Shown here: one piece after another, positions 20,715-32,400 of the stretch
How the letters are laid out: each line of letters begins with the position of its first letter
How positions within the stretch are numbered: position 1 is the stretch's first letter
Assembly (NCBI RefSeq): GCF_026151205.1
Contig: NC_087073.1
Location: forward strand, 21,850,270 to 21,914,269
Source: Bolinopsis microptera
Lineage: Eukaryota > Ctenophora > Tentaculata > Lobata > Bolinopsidae
Direction of reading: 5' to 3'
DNA: 64,000 nucleotides
Program-made: the position numbers and the translations under genes
Notes under the pieces: generated by a model
What the model was told of the DNA's origin: nothing
Databases searched by the model: none
What the model saw: only the letters and a program-made list of their open reading frames with translations

Positions 20715-23700
20715 GGTAAGTAAATCCGGCCGCTAACTGGCTCACCAAGGTAAGTAAATCCGGCCGCTACCTTGCTCACCAAGGTAAGTAAATCCGGCCG
20801 CTACCTTGCTCACCAAGGTAAGTAAATCCGGCCGCTACCTGGCTCACCAAGGTAAGTAAATCCGGCCGCTACCTTGCTCACCAAGGTAAGTAAATCCGGC
20901 CGGTACCTGGCTCACCAAGGTAAGTAAATCCGGCCGCTACCTGGCTCACCAAGGTAAGTAAATCCGGCCGCTACCTTGCTCACCAAGGTAAGTAAATCCG
21001 GCCGCTACCTGGCTCACCAAGGTAAGTAAATCCGGCCGCTACCTGGCTCACCAAGGTAATTGTAAATCTGGCCGCTACCTTGCTCACCAAGGTAAGTAAA
21101 TCCGGCCGCTACCTGGCTCACCAAGGTAAGTAAATCCGGCCGCTACCTTGCTCACCAAGGTAAGTAAATCCGGCCGCTACCTGGCTCACCAAGGTAAGTA
21201 AATTCGGCCGCTACCTGGCTCACCAAGGTAAGTAAATCCGGCCGCTACCTTGCTCACCAAGGTAAGTAAATCCGGCCGCTACCTGGCTCATAAAGGTAAG
21301 TAAATCCGGCCGCTACCTGGCTCACCAAGGTAATTGTAAATCTGGCCGCTACCTTGCTCACCAAGGTAAGTAAATCCGGCCGCTACCTGGCTCACCAAGG
21401 TAAGTAAATCCGGCCGCTACCTTGCTCACCAAGGTAAGTAAATCCGGCCGCTACCTTGCTCACCAAGGTAATTGTAAATCTGGCCGCTACCTGGCTCACC
21501 AAGGTAAGTAAATCCGGCCGCTACCTGGCTCACCAAGGTAATTGTAAATCCTGCCGCTACCTTGCTCACCAAGGTAAGTAAATCCGGCCGCTACCTTGCT
21601 CACCAAGGTAATTGTAAATCTTGCCGCTACCTGGCTCACCAAGGTAAGTAAATCCGGCCGCTACCTTGCTCACCAAGGTAAGTAAATCCGGCCGCTACCT
21701 GGCTCACCAAGGTAAGTAAATCCGGCCGCTACCTGGCTCACCAAGGTAATTGTAAATCTGGCCGCTACCTTGCTCACCAAGGTAAGTAAATCCGGCCGCT
21801 ACCTGGCTCACCAAGGTAAGTAAATCCGGCCGCTACCTTGCTCACCAAGGTAAGTAAATCCGGCCGCTACCTTGCTCACCAAGGTAATTGTAAATCTGGC
21901 CGCTACCTGGCTCACCAAGGTAAGTAAATCCGGCCGCTACCTGGCTCACCAAGGTAATTGTAAATCCGGCCGCTACCTGGCTCGCGGCCAAGGTAAGTAA
22001 ATCCGGCCGCTACCTGGCTCGCGGCCAAGGTAATTCAAATTGTAAATCCGGCCGCTACCTTGCTCACCAAGGTAAGTAAATCCGGCCGCTACCTTGCTCA
22101 CCAAGGTAAGTAAATCCGGCCGCTACCTGGCTCACCAAGGTAAGTAAATCCGGCCGCTACCTGGCTCACCAAGGTAAGTAAATCCGGCCGCTACCTGGCT
22201 CACCAAGGTAAGTAAATCCGGCCGCTACCTTGCTCACCAAGGTAAGTAAATCCGGCCGCTACCTGGCTCACCAAGGTAAGTAAATCCGGCCGCTACCTGG
22301 CTCACCAAGGTAAGTAAATCCGGCCGCTACCTTGCTCACCAAGGTAAGTAAATCCGGCCGCTACCTTGCTCACCAAGGTAAGTAAATCCGGCTGCTACCT
22401 GGCTCACCAAGGTAAGTAAATCCGGCCGCTACCTGGCTCACCAAGGTAAGTAAATCCGGCCGCTACCTGGCTCACCAAGGTAAGTAAATCCGGCCGCTAC
22501 CTGGCTCACCAAGGTAAGTAAATCCGGCCGCTACCTTGCTCACCAAGGTAAGTAAATCCGGCCGCTACCTGGCTCACCAAGGTAAGTAAATCCGGCCGCT
22601 ACCTGGCTCACCAAGGTAATTGTAAATCTGGCCGCTACCTTGCTCACCAAGGTAAGTAAATCCGGCCGCTACCTGGCTCACCAAGGTAAGTAAATCCGGC
22701 CGCTACCTGGCTCACCAAGGTAAGTAAATCCGGCCGCTACCTGGCTCACCAAGGTAAGTAAATCCGGCCGCTACCTTGCTCACCAAGGTAAGTAAATCCG
22801 TCCGCTACCTGGCTCACCAAGGTAAGTAAATCCGGCCGCTACCTGGCTCACCAAGGTAATTGTAAATCTGGCCGCTACCTTGCTCACCAAGGTAAGTAAA
22901 TCCGGCCGCTACCTGGCTCACCAAGGTAAGTAAATCCGGCCGCTACCTTGCTCACCAAGGTAAGTAAATCCGGCCGCTACCTTGCTCACCAAGGTAATTG
23001 TAAATCTGGCCGCTACCTGGCTCACCAAGGTAAGTAAATCTGGCCGCTACCTTGCTCACCAAGGTAATTGTAAATCTGGCCGCTACCTGGCTCACCAAGG
23101 TAAGTAAATCCGGCCGCTACCTGGCTCGCGGCCAAGGTAATTGTAAATTTGGCCGCTACCTGGCTCACCAAGGTAATTGTAAATCCGACCGCTACCTTGC
23201 TCACCAAGGTAAGTAAATCTGGCTGCTACCTGGCTCACCAAGGTAAGTAAATCCTGCCGCTACCTTGCTCACCAAGGTAAGTAAATCCTGCCGCTACCTT
23301 GCTCACCAAGGTAAGTAAATCCGGCCGCTACCTGGCTCACCAAGGTAAGTAAATCCGGCCGCTACCTTGCTCACCAAGGTAAGTAAATCCGGCCGCTACC
23401 TTGCTCACCAAGGTAAGTAAATCCTGCCGCTACCTTGCTCACCAAGGTAAGTAAATCCGGCCGCTACCTGGCTCACAAGGTAATTGTAAATCTGGCCGCT
23501 ACCTTGCTCACCAAGGTAATTGTAAATCTGGCCGCTACCTGGCTCACAAGGTAAGTAAATCCGGCCGCTTTCCTTGCTCACCAAGGTAATTGTAATCCGG
23601 CTGCTACCTGGCTCACCAAGGTAAGTAAATCCGGCGTACCTGGCCGCGGCCAAGGTAACTGTAAATCCGGCGCTCCCGGGTACCAAGGTAATTGTAAACC

Positions 23701-24530
23701 CGGGCCCGTCCCTGGCTCGCGGCAAGGTAATTGTAAATCGGGCCGTCCGGCTCGGGGCCAAGGTAAGAAAAATTGGCTGTACCTGGCTCGCGCCAAAGGT
23801 AAGAAATGGGCCCGTACCTGGCTCGCGGCAGGAAATTTGTAAACGGCCGCTCCCGGCTCGCGGCCAAGGTAAGTAAATTGGGCTGTACCGGCTCCCAAAG
23901 GTAAGTAAACCCGGGCCGCTACCTGGCTCGCGGCCAAGGTAATTGTAAATCCGGCCGCTACCTGGCTCACCAAGGTAATTGTAAATCCGGCGCTACCTTG
24001 CTCACCAAGGTAAGTAAATCCGGCCGCTACCTGGCTCGCGGCCAAGGTAATTGTAAATCCGGCGCTACCTGGCTCACCAAGGTAATTGTAAATCCGGCCG
24101 CTACCTGGCTCACCAAGGTAAGTAAATCCGGCCGCTACCTGGCTCGCGGCCAAGGTAATTGTAAATCCGGCCGCTACCTGGCTCGCGGCCAAGGTAATTC
24201 AAATTGTAAGTCCGGCCGCTACCTGGCTCGCAGCCAAGGTAATTCAAATTGTAAATCCGGCCGCTACCTGGCTCGCGGCCAAGGTAGGTAAATCTGGCCG
24301 CTACCTGGCTCGCGGCCAAGGTAATTGTAAATCCGGCCGCTACCTGGCTCGCGGCCAAGGTAATTCAAATTGTAAATTTGGCCGCTACCTGGCTCGCGGC
24401 CAAGGTAAGTAAATCCGGCCGCTACCTGGCTCGCGGCCAAGGTAATTGTAAATCCGGCCGCTACCTGGCTCGCGGCCAAGGTAATTGTAAATCCGGCCGC
24501 TACCTGGCCGCTACCTGGCTCGCCAAGGTA
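20660..24530 (+). repeat. Array 7, right part: 34-bp satellite (about 110 copies), with a noisy zone at 23630-23990
   Basis: Same unit as 15620-16850. TTGCTC and TGGCTC variants alternate, with GTAATTG and GCGGCC variants grouped in clusters, so blocks have been duplicated together. From 23630 to 23990 many copies have single-base losses and substitutions, while the copies on both sides are clean. The final copies end at a double CTACCTGGC near 24500-24515. Confidence 0.95.
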
Positions 24531-24716
24531 CCAGTAAATCCAGCCACTTTTCTTTTGTGGATGGCCGCTTTATTTCCAGATCCGTGATGGCGTATTTTAT
24601 CATATATTATGACGCAGTGAAATTATCGGACTATTCCGTTACAAATTGAACTGGTAATACTGCACCTCAGATCAATAAAATGTGATTAATTAATGTACAA
24701 CATTAACTAGACTTAA

Positions 24717-24747
<31 letters not shown>

Positions 24748-25444
24748 CACCCTGATTTTTTTGTGAAACTTGGTTTCGAGATAGCAGTTGACCAACAAAC
24801 TAGGACCAGTGACCAAACTTTTGAGGGGGTCCCTGACCCCAACCGCCAAACGGTGCCTGCGGGGCAGCCACGCTGGTCCAAATTAGGCCCAATTTAGCCA
24901 AATACCGTGAACATGCCCAAAATCCAGAGTTTAGGTGCTCTACTTGTAGCTAGTGGTCCCCTGAACTCGTATATGAATTTCCATCAAGATTGGACAAAAA
25001 ATGACTGAGTTATGAGCAAAAAACCATATGACCATATTTGGGCATACGCATCAAATTTGATCGATTTTGGCCCATATATTAGTCAAATATCAATATTTTT
25101 GAACGAAACCAACTTTATATGGAAGGTAAGCATATACTATATACTACACATTCTCTATGATTATCAGCTCAGTATCTACCTAACTGTGGGTTCTGTGTTC
25201 AAATAATCGCAAAAAAGGAACAAAATTGCCCATATCTCAGTTCGCGATATTTGCAAAACTGATTTCGCTCAAAACAATAGAACTCAATAGGGTTTCAATA
25301 TTTTTACATGAAATTTTCAGAATCAACGTACAATCGCATTTCAACCTTAAGTTTTGGGACAGAATTTTGAGTTAGGCCTTTAAAAAAATTTGGCGGCCAA
25401 ATTCTGAATTTCGCATTGCGAATTTTGGAATTTGGCCGCCCCCC
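24717..25444. mobile_element. Possible TTAA-flanked MITE with a G-run terminus
   Basis: CTTAAGGGGGG at the left (G run of about 30) mirrors CCCCCCTTAAG at the right, and TTAA lies outside both ends (24713-24716 and 25445-25448). The right end carries an inverted repeat with arms GGCGGCCAAATTC and GAATTTGGCCGCC (25392-25440). A TTAA target would suit piggyBac-like elements. Apart from the G run the termini do not match, so the call is tentative. Confidence 0.45.
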
Positions 25445-25448
25445 TTAA

Positions 25449-25950
25449 GTAAAAGTCTATATAATAGAATATAGAAAACAAAATAGCCTACTACTACTAT
25501 GAAAGCTTAATAACAAACTGTGAAAGAGTGGTTAACGTAAATAAAACTATTCCGACACAACCAAAGAAATAGCTCTCGCAAAAGGTAACATGCATATTAT
25601 TGCATAAGGAATTATAAGGAGGCCTAGCACACTATAATCTACATGAAGTCATAAAATGTAAAACTATGCCAGTGTCTGAGGATACACATTACACGCTGAC
25701 TGACTATTATTATTAATAAATAACTTAAGATATCTATGCAAGATCTTCCGTTAAAAAGTCTGGGTAATCAGTTTATCAATTAATAATTTAATTTTAACAT
25801 CATTAATAAGTTCAGTAACCACTGAGGAGGATTTGCATATCCTATACAGTTCGTCTACAAATATTCCATACGAATGTTTTACAGGTACGTTGGAGCGTAA
25901 AAGTACCGACTTTCAAACTGAAATCACGTCATTTGTCATTATATAACAAA
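25449..25950. other. Intronic sequence, no gene recognised
   Basis: AT-rich unique sequence between the putative MITE and the 32-bp repeat. No ORF, tRNA or repeat structure of note. Confidence 0.5.
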
Positions 25951-25970
25951 CGCTCATAATTACAGGATTA

Positions 25971-26949
25971 TTATTATATTTATTATTATCAAACTTTACA
26001 CAAATCCAAAGTAGTTACTAAGAACATCCTAAAGACCTCCACTTAAAAGACTTGTAGAACTAAAAACTTACTATAAAGTGGAATTACATTGCAAAGAGCA
26101 TACAAGTTCTTGTTGCTGATGATGCGGGGATAGGTCATGTTGATGATACGTCTTAGATGTTTGCGTTGACACACATCAACTTTATTGATAATGTTCTGTG
26201 GAGCTGCCCAGCTGTTACAGTTGTACAATAAAACAGGGGTAACAAATGCTTCATACAGCTTGATTTTTACAGGAAGAGAAATGCGGGATTTCTCTGCCCA
26301 TACCTTGCTGTATTTCTCAAAGGCAACGTAAGCAAGGATGCATCGGCGAGAGATATCAGCCTTACTGCAGAGCTTGGATCCAAGAGAAATAGTGTTGCGC
26401 CAGGGCTCTCTGTTCTTCACGGGTTCACCCTTGGCGTCTACCTCGTCCTTATCTGCAATGTAGAAGTGGACATGTTCTGTTTTGTCCTCGTTCACAAACA
26501 GGTTCCATTCTTCAAGGATCTCCTTACATATGGGCAGCATTTCTTTAAGAGTTTCCTCATCCTCATCTGCAAAATTGCCATCGTCGGCGTATTCCCATTC
26601 AATAGGCATGAGGGTCTCGGGGTTGAACGGTGGGTTAGGCCGAATGGTAATCACTACTGCACGGAAGTGATACATAGCTCCAGCAAAGTACAGTGTGAAG
26701 AATGCACCAGATGCAGCATCACCTTGAAACGAACCCTCGGATGTTTCAAACTCTAAGGAAATGGTGTTGTTGATTTTTATTCTCAATTTGGTGTTGGAGA
26801 GCAAGTATCTCGCCAAACGAATGTCATCCTCACAACAATCAGCACCAGCCAAAAGTTCCAGGATAACTGATCTCTTTATGGTATCGAAGGCCGAGCTCAT
26901 GTCGATTCCCATCTTGTGGAACTCCCATCTCTTCTCTTTCACAACAGAA
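25971..26949 (-). mobile_element. 5'-truncated non-LTR retrotransposon fragment
   Basis: The minus-strand insertion breaks the 32-bp repeat. Its 3' side ends in a TTATTATTATA-type microsatellite (25971-25990) and its 5' side stops within the reverse transcriptase. No clean target duplication can be defined because the flanks are repetitive. Confidence 0.75.
26043..26942 (-). CDS. Reverse transcriptase fragment (C-terminal half)
   Basis: The reading frame has RT blocks GIDMSSAFDTIKRS, GSFQGDAASGAFF and WEYADDGNF (catalytic YADD). A thumb-like region and the C-terminal TPVLLYNCNSWA and CQRKHLRRI follow. The first Met is simply the first in frame, since fingers and endonuclease are missing. The style of the blocks differs from the element at 17079-20714, so this is a separate family. 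I cannot place it in a clade with confidence. It is a dead copy. Confidence 0.85.
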   Translation of the reverse strand: MKEKRWEFHKMGIDMSSAFDTIKRSVILELLAGADCCEDDIRLARYLLSNTKLRIKINNTISLEFETSEGSFQGDAASGAFFTLYFAGAMYHFRAVVITIRPNPPFNPETLMPIEWEYADDGNFADEDEETLKEMLPICKEILEEWNLFVNEDKTEHVHFYIADKDEVDAKGEPVKNREPWRNTISLGSKLCSKADISRRCILAYVAFEKYSKVWAEKSRISLPVKIKLYEAFVTPVLLYNCNSWAAPQNIINKVDVCQRKHLRRIINMTYPRIISNKNLYALCNVIPLYSKFLVLQVF

Positions 26950-27102
26950 TTAGGATATAATTAATGCTCATAATTACAGGATTAAGATATAATTAATGCT
27001 CATAATTACAGGATTAGGATATAATTAACGCTCATAATTACAGGATTAGGATATAATTAATGCTCATAATTACAGCTACTAACTACTTCTCAGTAACTAC
27101 AG

Positions 27103-27262
27103 CAAGACACGCCCGATACCTGACAACACTACTAAACATCACGTTGGACCGGTACAATTGGAGGAGGTTATTAACATATTTGACATGGTGAGACTGCTGC
27201 AGTACGACCCTAACTGCGTGATTCAAAGCGAGTTACCTCTTCCAATGGAACAGATGGGACAG
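27103..27262 (+). CDS. GLB1: GLB1-A exon, linker to the first beta domain
   Basis: The exon follows a textbook acceptor: TACTAAC branch point at 27078-27084 and then AACTACAG. It reads KTRPIPDNTTKHHVGPVQ, then LEEVINIFDMVRLL, and ends PLPMEQMGQ before the donor GTACTG. It is 160 bp, entry phase 2 (GG|C), exit phase 0. It matches the human segment from IPPSTPKFAYGKVTLEKL to LYPLTFIQVKQ. Confidence 0.9.
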
Positions 27263-27448
27263 GTACTGGTTACTTTTAGTTACTTTTAGTTACTTTTAGT
27301 TACTTTTAGTTACTTTTAGTTACTTTTAGTTACTTTTAGTTACTTTTAGTTACTTTTAGTTACTTTTAGTTACTTTTAGTTACTTTTAGTTACTTTTAGT
27401 TACTTTTGGTTACTTTTAGTTACTTTTAGTTACTTTTAGTTACTTTTA
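27263..27448 (+). repeat. 10-bp tandem repeat starting at the donor of the preceding exon (about 18 copies)
   Basis: The unit TTACTTTTAG starts 8 bases after the exon end (CAG|GTACTGGTTACTTTTAG). It runs almost without change to 27448. Confidence 0.95.
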
Positions 27449-27743
27449 AGCTTCAACTCGGAAACATCGGTTCCTACCATACCCATATTTGATATTTGTC
27501 TCCGATTATTAACTGGCAAAAATCTGTACTATAAATATTATAAATTTTAGCATAAAGTGCTCTAAAAGTGTATTGGTCAATAATAATAATGAAAAGGTTA
27601 ATTTTATTCAATTTCAAAGCAGCGAATTTTACGATTTGTCTGTTTGCTGCACTGCAACCTTAAACTGTTGAAAACCATGTAATTTTGATTAAGAGTTTTA
27701 TTAGGGTGTTACCATTATGAAATAATGTAACAACACGTTTCAG
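27449..27743. other. Remainder of the intron, no feature seen
   Basis: AT-rich intron sequence with a normal acceptor (ACGTTTCAG). Nothing else is recognisable. Confidence 0.5.
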
Positions 27744-27829
27744 AATCACGGATTTGTTGTCTACCAAACTATGATACCGGAGGAAATACCTCTACCAGCA
27801 GCTATTGACATAGACCTTTACGGAGACAG
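27744..27829 (+). CDS. GLB1: GLB1-A exon, GFVVYQT region
   Basis: It reads NHGFVVYQTMIPEEIPL, then PAAIDIDLYGD plus AG. The length is 86 bp, leaving phase 2 before the donor GTACAT. It aligns with human HYGFVLYRTTLPQ and the following beta-domain strand. Confidence 0.9.
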
Positions 27830-28953
27830 GTACATACCAAGAGGCAGGCAATGGGAACTCGCCAGCCCACGGCAACATTTAATATATTGACAAAACCCCG
27901 TAACATAACAAGAGATGAGATCTGGCAATATTACACCTCAGATAAATGAAAAGTAATGATAAAGTATTATATTTAGTTATAACTAAACACTTGCAAATAT
28001 AAAATAGAATATAAAATATAATATAAAATATAATATAAAATATAATATAATCTACTATGACCTATAAGAACAGCGGAGAATTAAAACGACTAAAAACGCC
28101 ACGTGTCTTAAATGTTACAGCAGCGAACAAAATTGACCCTACTCGTTAATAGTAATATAAATAAATAATTGTAAATACATTTTTTACCAAGTACTGCAGT
28201 CAGCTTTTCAAGTCAATTTTACATCATTTTATTTGCAATTTGAGGACATAGTAAAGTTAAATAATTTTTTAAGCATTCCGAAAATCTATCGGAAATTATT
28301 TCCAGCTTGCCCCTTCATTAAAATATTGCAATTGAGGTTAATGCTTTTTTAGAATAATTTGGTTTAAAAAACGATTTTTGTAATTTAGTATTCTCTGGTG
28401 TTGGGGCATCCTCAGAAGCAACATATTATACAATATAATTGCAGCCAAATTTTGCGAAATGTACGGCAAATTTTATTCAATTAGATTGGTATTTCTGTGA
28501 TGGAAAGTTACTCATTGGGTTAGTTTAATAGTTCTTTAACGAAGGAGTAATTATTTTAAGGCCCGTTTTAAATTTTAGATCTTTAGTTAACTGGATGATA
28601 AAAGGGACCTTCTGGTTTTGCTGACGTCAGCAAAACCATAATATTTACACGGTAACCATGGCAACTGTTGCTGACGTCAGCAAAAATACTTGAATTTTAG
28701 CCAACTTTTAAATCAATTTGGTTAGCAATACTCCTCGTGTAAAATCATCTCCGAAGAAATAACAGTCTGGTTACATTCTGTCTAAAACTTTGACTCGCCA
28801 GCGATTGAATAATCGAGCACTGATGGTGATACTGCACTAGTGTATTTAGTTTAATAATTATGTAAGGAAGGGGCTAAATCAGCTACTGAGCACTGCGTAC
28901 TACTACTATATTATATAATATAAATATAATAATATTATTTAATATATATACAG
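27830..28953. other. Intron with AT microsatellite and a CRE/X-box composite
   Basis: Besides TATAAAATATAA units at about 28003-28052, most is unique AT-rich sequence. The segment 28590-28750 is a copy of a dispersed repeat that recurs at 38462-38548. It is annotated separately because it holds the seed-like copy of the 30-bp satellite. Confidence 0.6.
28600..28748 (-). repeat. Dispersed repeat with two CRE palindromes around one inverted copy of the 30-bp satellite unit
   Basis: Two exact copies of TTGCTGACGTCAGCAA (core TGACGTCA, the CRE consensus) flank one inverted satellite unit. That unit reads TTTACACGGTAACCATGG then CAACTG on the + strand and includes the X-box GTAACCATGGCAAC. The flank, CAAAAATACTTGAATTTT ... 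AATTTGGTTAGCAATA, recurs with changes at 38484-38530. That second copy lacks the central insert. Confidence 0.8.
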
Positions 28954-29063
28954 GGTTTACGTAATGACAGAAGACGGTGAAGTACAGATCAGTTCCCGAA
29001 ACCGCCCTTACAAAACCTTCTCATTTAGTCGCAGGAAGCTTTACATCCTGGTTGAAGACAACG
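28954..29063 (+). CDS. GLB1: GLB1-A exon, LYILVEDNG region
   Basis: The exon starts after TATATACAG and completes the split Arg codon (AG|G). It reads VYVMTEDGEVQISSRNRP, then YKTFSFSRRKLYILVEDN, and ends one base into the next codon. It is 110 bp, with donor GTACGT. It corresponds to human DRAYVAVDGIPQG and LDLLVENMG. Confidence 0.91.
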
Positions 29064-29284
29064 GTACGTAGTGTAATAACTCAACTTTAATATTACTCAA
29101 CTTTATGTCATGTTAGTTGTGTCAGTGAACACTGTAGCACATTTACATAACCGAAAGAGTCATTTCCCCAGACAATATGCGACTAAGAAACACTAAACAG
29201 TCTATAGTAGATTACGTCCAGACACCAGTAAAACGCATAGAAACATAACAATAACAAGATCATGTGCCTGTCTTTACTTATTTT

Positions 29285-29433
29285 CAGGGACAAAAGGAAA
29301 TCGCGGCATGTACGGAATCGCGATTTTTCCCATTATTTGCGACAAATTTTATGTATAGTTTAATGTATAGCCTGTTAAAATTCGCGGTATCGCGATTTTT
29401 GGCCAAAACAATCGCGAAACCCTTTTGTCCCTG
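29285..29433. mobile_element. 149-bp MITE with 8-bp target duplication, next to the start of the 30-bp array
   Basis: Terminal inverted repeats CAGGGACAAAAGG and CCTTTTGTCCCTG have one extra base in the right arm context. The direct repeat CTTATTTT flanks it (29277-29284 and 29434-29441). Subterminal ATCGCG motifs are repeated inside. It is hAT-like by duplication length and the CAGGG start. The 30-bp satellite begins 11 bp beyond the right duplication. Confidence 0.88.
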
Positions 29434-29451
29434 CTTATTTTAGCTAAAAAT

Positions 29452-32400
29452 GGTAACAGTTGCCATGGTTACCGTGTAAATATTAACAGTTGCCACGGTT
29501 ACCGTGTAAATATTAACAGTTGCCATGGTTACCGTATAAATATTAACAGTTGCCATGGTTACCGTGTAAATATTAACAGTTGCCATGGTTACTGTGTAAA
29601 TATTAACAGTTGCCATGGTTACCGTGTAAATATCAACAGTTGCCATGGTTACCGTATAAATATTAACAGTTGCCATGGTTACCGTATAAATATTAACAGT
29701 TGCCATGGTTACCGTGTAAATATTAACAGTTGCCATGGTTACCGTGTAAATATTAACAGTTGCCATGGTTACCGTGTAAATATTAACAGTTGCCATGGTT
29801 ACCGTGTAAATATTAACAGTTGCCATGGTTACCGTGTAAATATTAACAGTTGCCATGGTTACCGTGTAAATATTAACAGTTGCCATGGTTACCGTGTAAA
29901 TATTAACAGTTGCCATGGTTACCGTGTAAATATTAACACTTGCCATGGTTACCGTGTAAATATTAACACTTGCCATGGTTACCGTGTAAATATTAACAGT
30001 TGCCATGGTTACCGTGTAAATATTTACAGTTGCCATGGTTACCGTGTAAATATTAACAGTTGCCATGGTTACCGTGTAAATATTAACAGTTGCCATGGTT
30101 ACCGTGTAAATATTTACAGTTGCCATGGTTACAGTGTAAATATTAACAGTTGCCATGGTTACCGTGTAAATATTTACAGTTGCCATGGTTACCGTGTAAA
30201 TATTAACAGTTGCTATGGTTACCGTGTAAATATTAACAGTTGCCATGGTTACCGTGTAAATATTAACAGTTGCCATGGTTACCGTGTAAATATTAACAGT
30301 TGCCATGGTTACCGTGTAAATATTTACAGTTGCCATGGTTACCGTGTAAATATTTACAGTTGCCATGGTTACCGTGTAAATATTAACAGTTGCCATGGTT
30401 ACCGTGTAAATATTAACAGTTGCCATGGTTACCGTGTAAATATTAACAGTTGCCATGGTTACCGTGTAAATATTAACAGTTGCAATGATTACCGTGTAAA
30501 TATTAACAGTTGCCATGGTTACCGTGTAAATATTAACAGCTGCCATGGTTACCGTGTAAATATTAACAGCTGCCATGGTTACCGTGTAAATATTTACAGT
30601 TGCCATGGTTACCGTGTAAATATTAACAGTTGCCATGGTTACCGTGTAAATATTAACAGTTGCCATGGTTACCGTGTAAATATTAACAGTTGCCATGGTT
30701 ACCGTGTAAATATTGACAGTTGCCATGGTTACCGTGTATGGTTACCGTGTAAATATTAACAGTTGCCATGGTTACCGTGTAAATATTAACAGATGCCATG
30801 ATTACCGTGTAAATATTAACAGTTGCCATGGTTACCGTGTAAATATTAACAGTTGCCATGGTTACCGTGTAAATATTAACAGTTGCCATGGTTACCGTGT
30901 AAATATTAACACTTGCCATGGTTACCGTGTAAATATTAACAGTTGCCATGGTTACCGTGTAAATATTAACACTTGCCATGGTTACCGTGTAAATATTAAC
31001 ACTTGCCATTGTTACCGTGTAAATATTAACACTTGCCATGGTTACCGTGTAAATATTAACAGTTGCAATGATTACGTGTAAATATTAACACTTGCCATGG
31101 TTACCGTGTAAATATTAACAGTTGCCATGGTTACCGTGTAAATATTAACAGTTGCCATGGTTACCGTGTAAATATTAACAGTTGCCATGGGGTTACAGTT
31201 GTAAATTATGCTTCTAACAGTGTGCCATGGGTTTACCGTGTAAATTTTTACTGTTGCAGATCTGGTTTCCGTGCTAAATATTAACAGTTGCCATGGGTTC
31301 CGTATAATTGTAACAGTTGACATGGTGACCGTGTAAATATTAAACATCTTGCCATGGTTTTACCGGGTAAAATATTAACACGTGCCATGGTTACCGTGTA
31401 ATTACTGTTGATAACTGTTGCCATGGTTACAGTGGTATATAGTTACTGTTGCATGGTTACCGGGGTAAAGAGGTTATCAGGTGCCTTGGTTTACCGTGTT
31501 GGTAATTATGAACACTTGCCATGGTTACCGGGTATATATAGTTTATCAGTGGCCATGGGGACGGGCCCCCGTCGGATTAGAAATCTAACTCTTCAACTTA
31601 ATTATAAACAATTAAACAACCATAAAAAAGAAAGAATAAAACCCCCCCCCCCCCCCCCCCCCCCCACAAAATAAATATAAACCCAAACACTAACGCCCCA
31701 AAAATATTGAACAGTGGCCTAGGGTTCCCGTGATTATTTATTAACAGTTGCCATGGTAACGGGTTAATCTTTATCTGTTGACATGGTTACCGTGGTAAAT
31801 GTTCTATCAGTTGCCATTGGTTACCGTGTAAATAGAATCTGCTGCCATGGTTACCGTGTTATTTATTAACTAGTTGCCAAGTGGTTACCGTTGTAAATAT
31901 TAACAGCTGCCATGGTTAACGTGTAAATTATTATCACGTGGCCATGGGTTACCGGGGATCAATATATATCTAAATATTTAACACTTGCCATGGTTACGGG
32001 TAAATATTAACAGTTACCATGGTTACTGTCCTGTTGATAAAAAGATGATACAGTTGCCATGGTTACAGTGGTAATTAAGTGAACAGTTGCCATGGTGTAC
32101 CGTGGAAATATTAACAGTGCCATGGTTACCGTGATTAAGATTATCAGATGGACATGGGTGACCGGGTAATATGATTGGACTGGGCCATGGTGTCCGCGAG
32201 GTTACCGGTATAATCAACTATTAATTTTAAACTCCACAAAAAACCCCAAAATCCATTCAAATTTAAAACCATTCACAAAAATCCAACTAAATAACATAAT
32301 ATTATCTGTTGCCTTGGTTACACGTGTAAAATTTAACTAGTTGCCATGGGTTTCCGTGGAAATATATCAGGGGAAGCCATGGGTACCGGGGTTCTATTGT

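Larger units (their letters stand above)
25951..27075 (+). repeat. 32-bp repeat (about 4.5 copies) split by an RT fragment, just before the GLB1-A exon at 27103
   Basis: The unit AGGATATAATTAATGC, TCATAATTACAGGATT occurs once partially at 25951-25970 and about 3.7 times at 26950-27075. Each copy ends in TAATTACAG, an acceptor-like string. The last copy runs into the true branch point and acceptor region of the exon (CTACTAAC ... AACTACAG). The retroelement fragment lies between the two parts. Confidence 0.8.
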
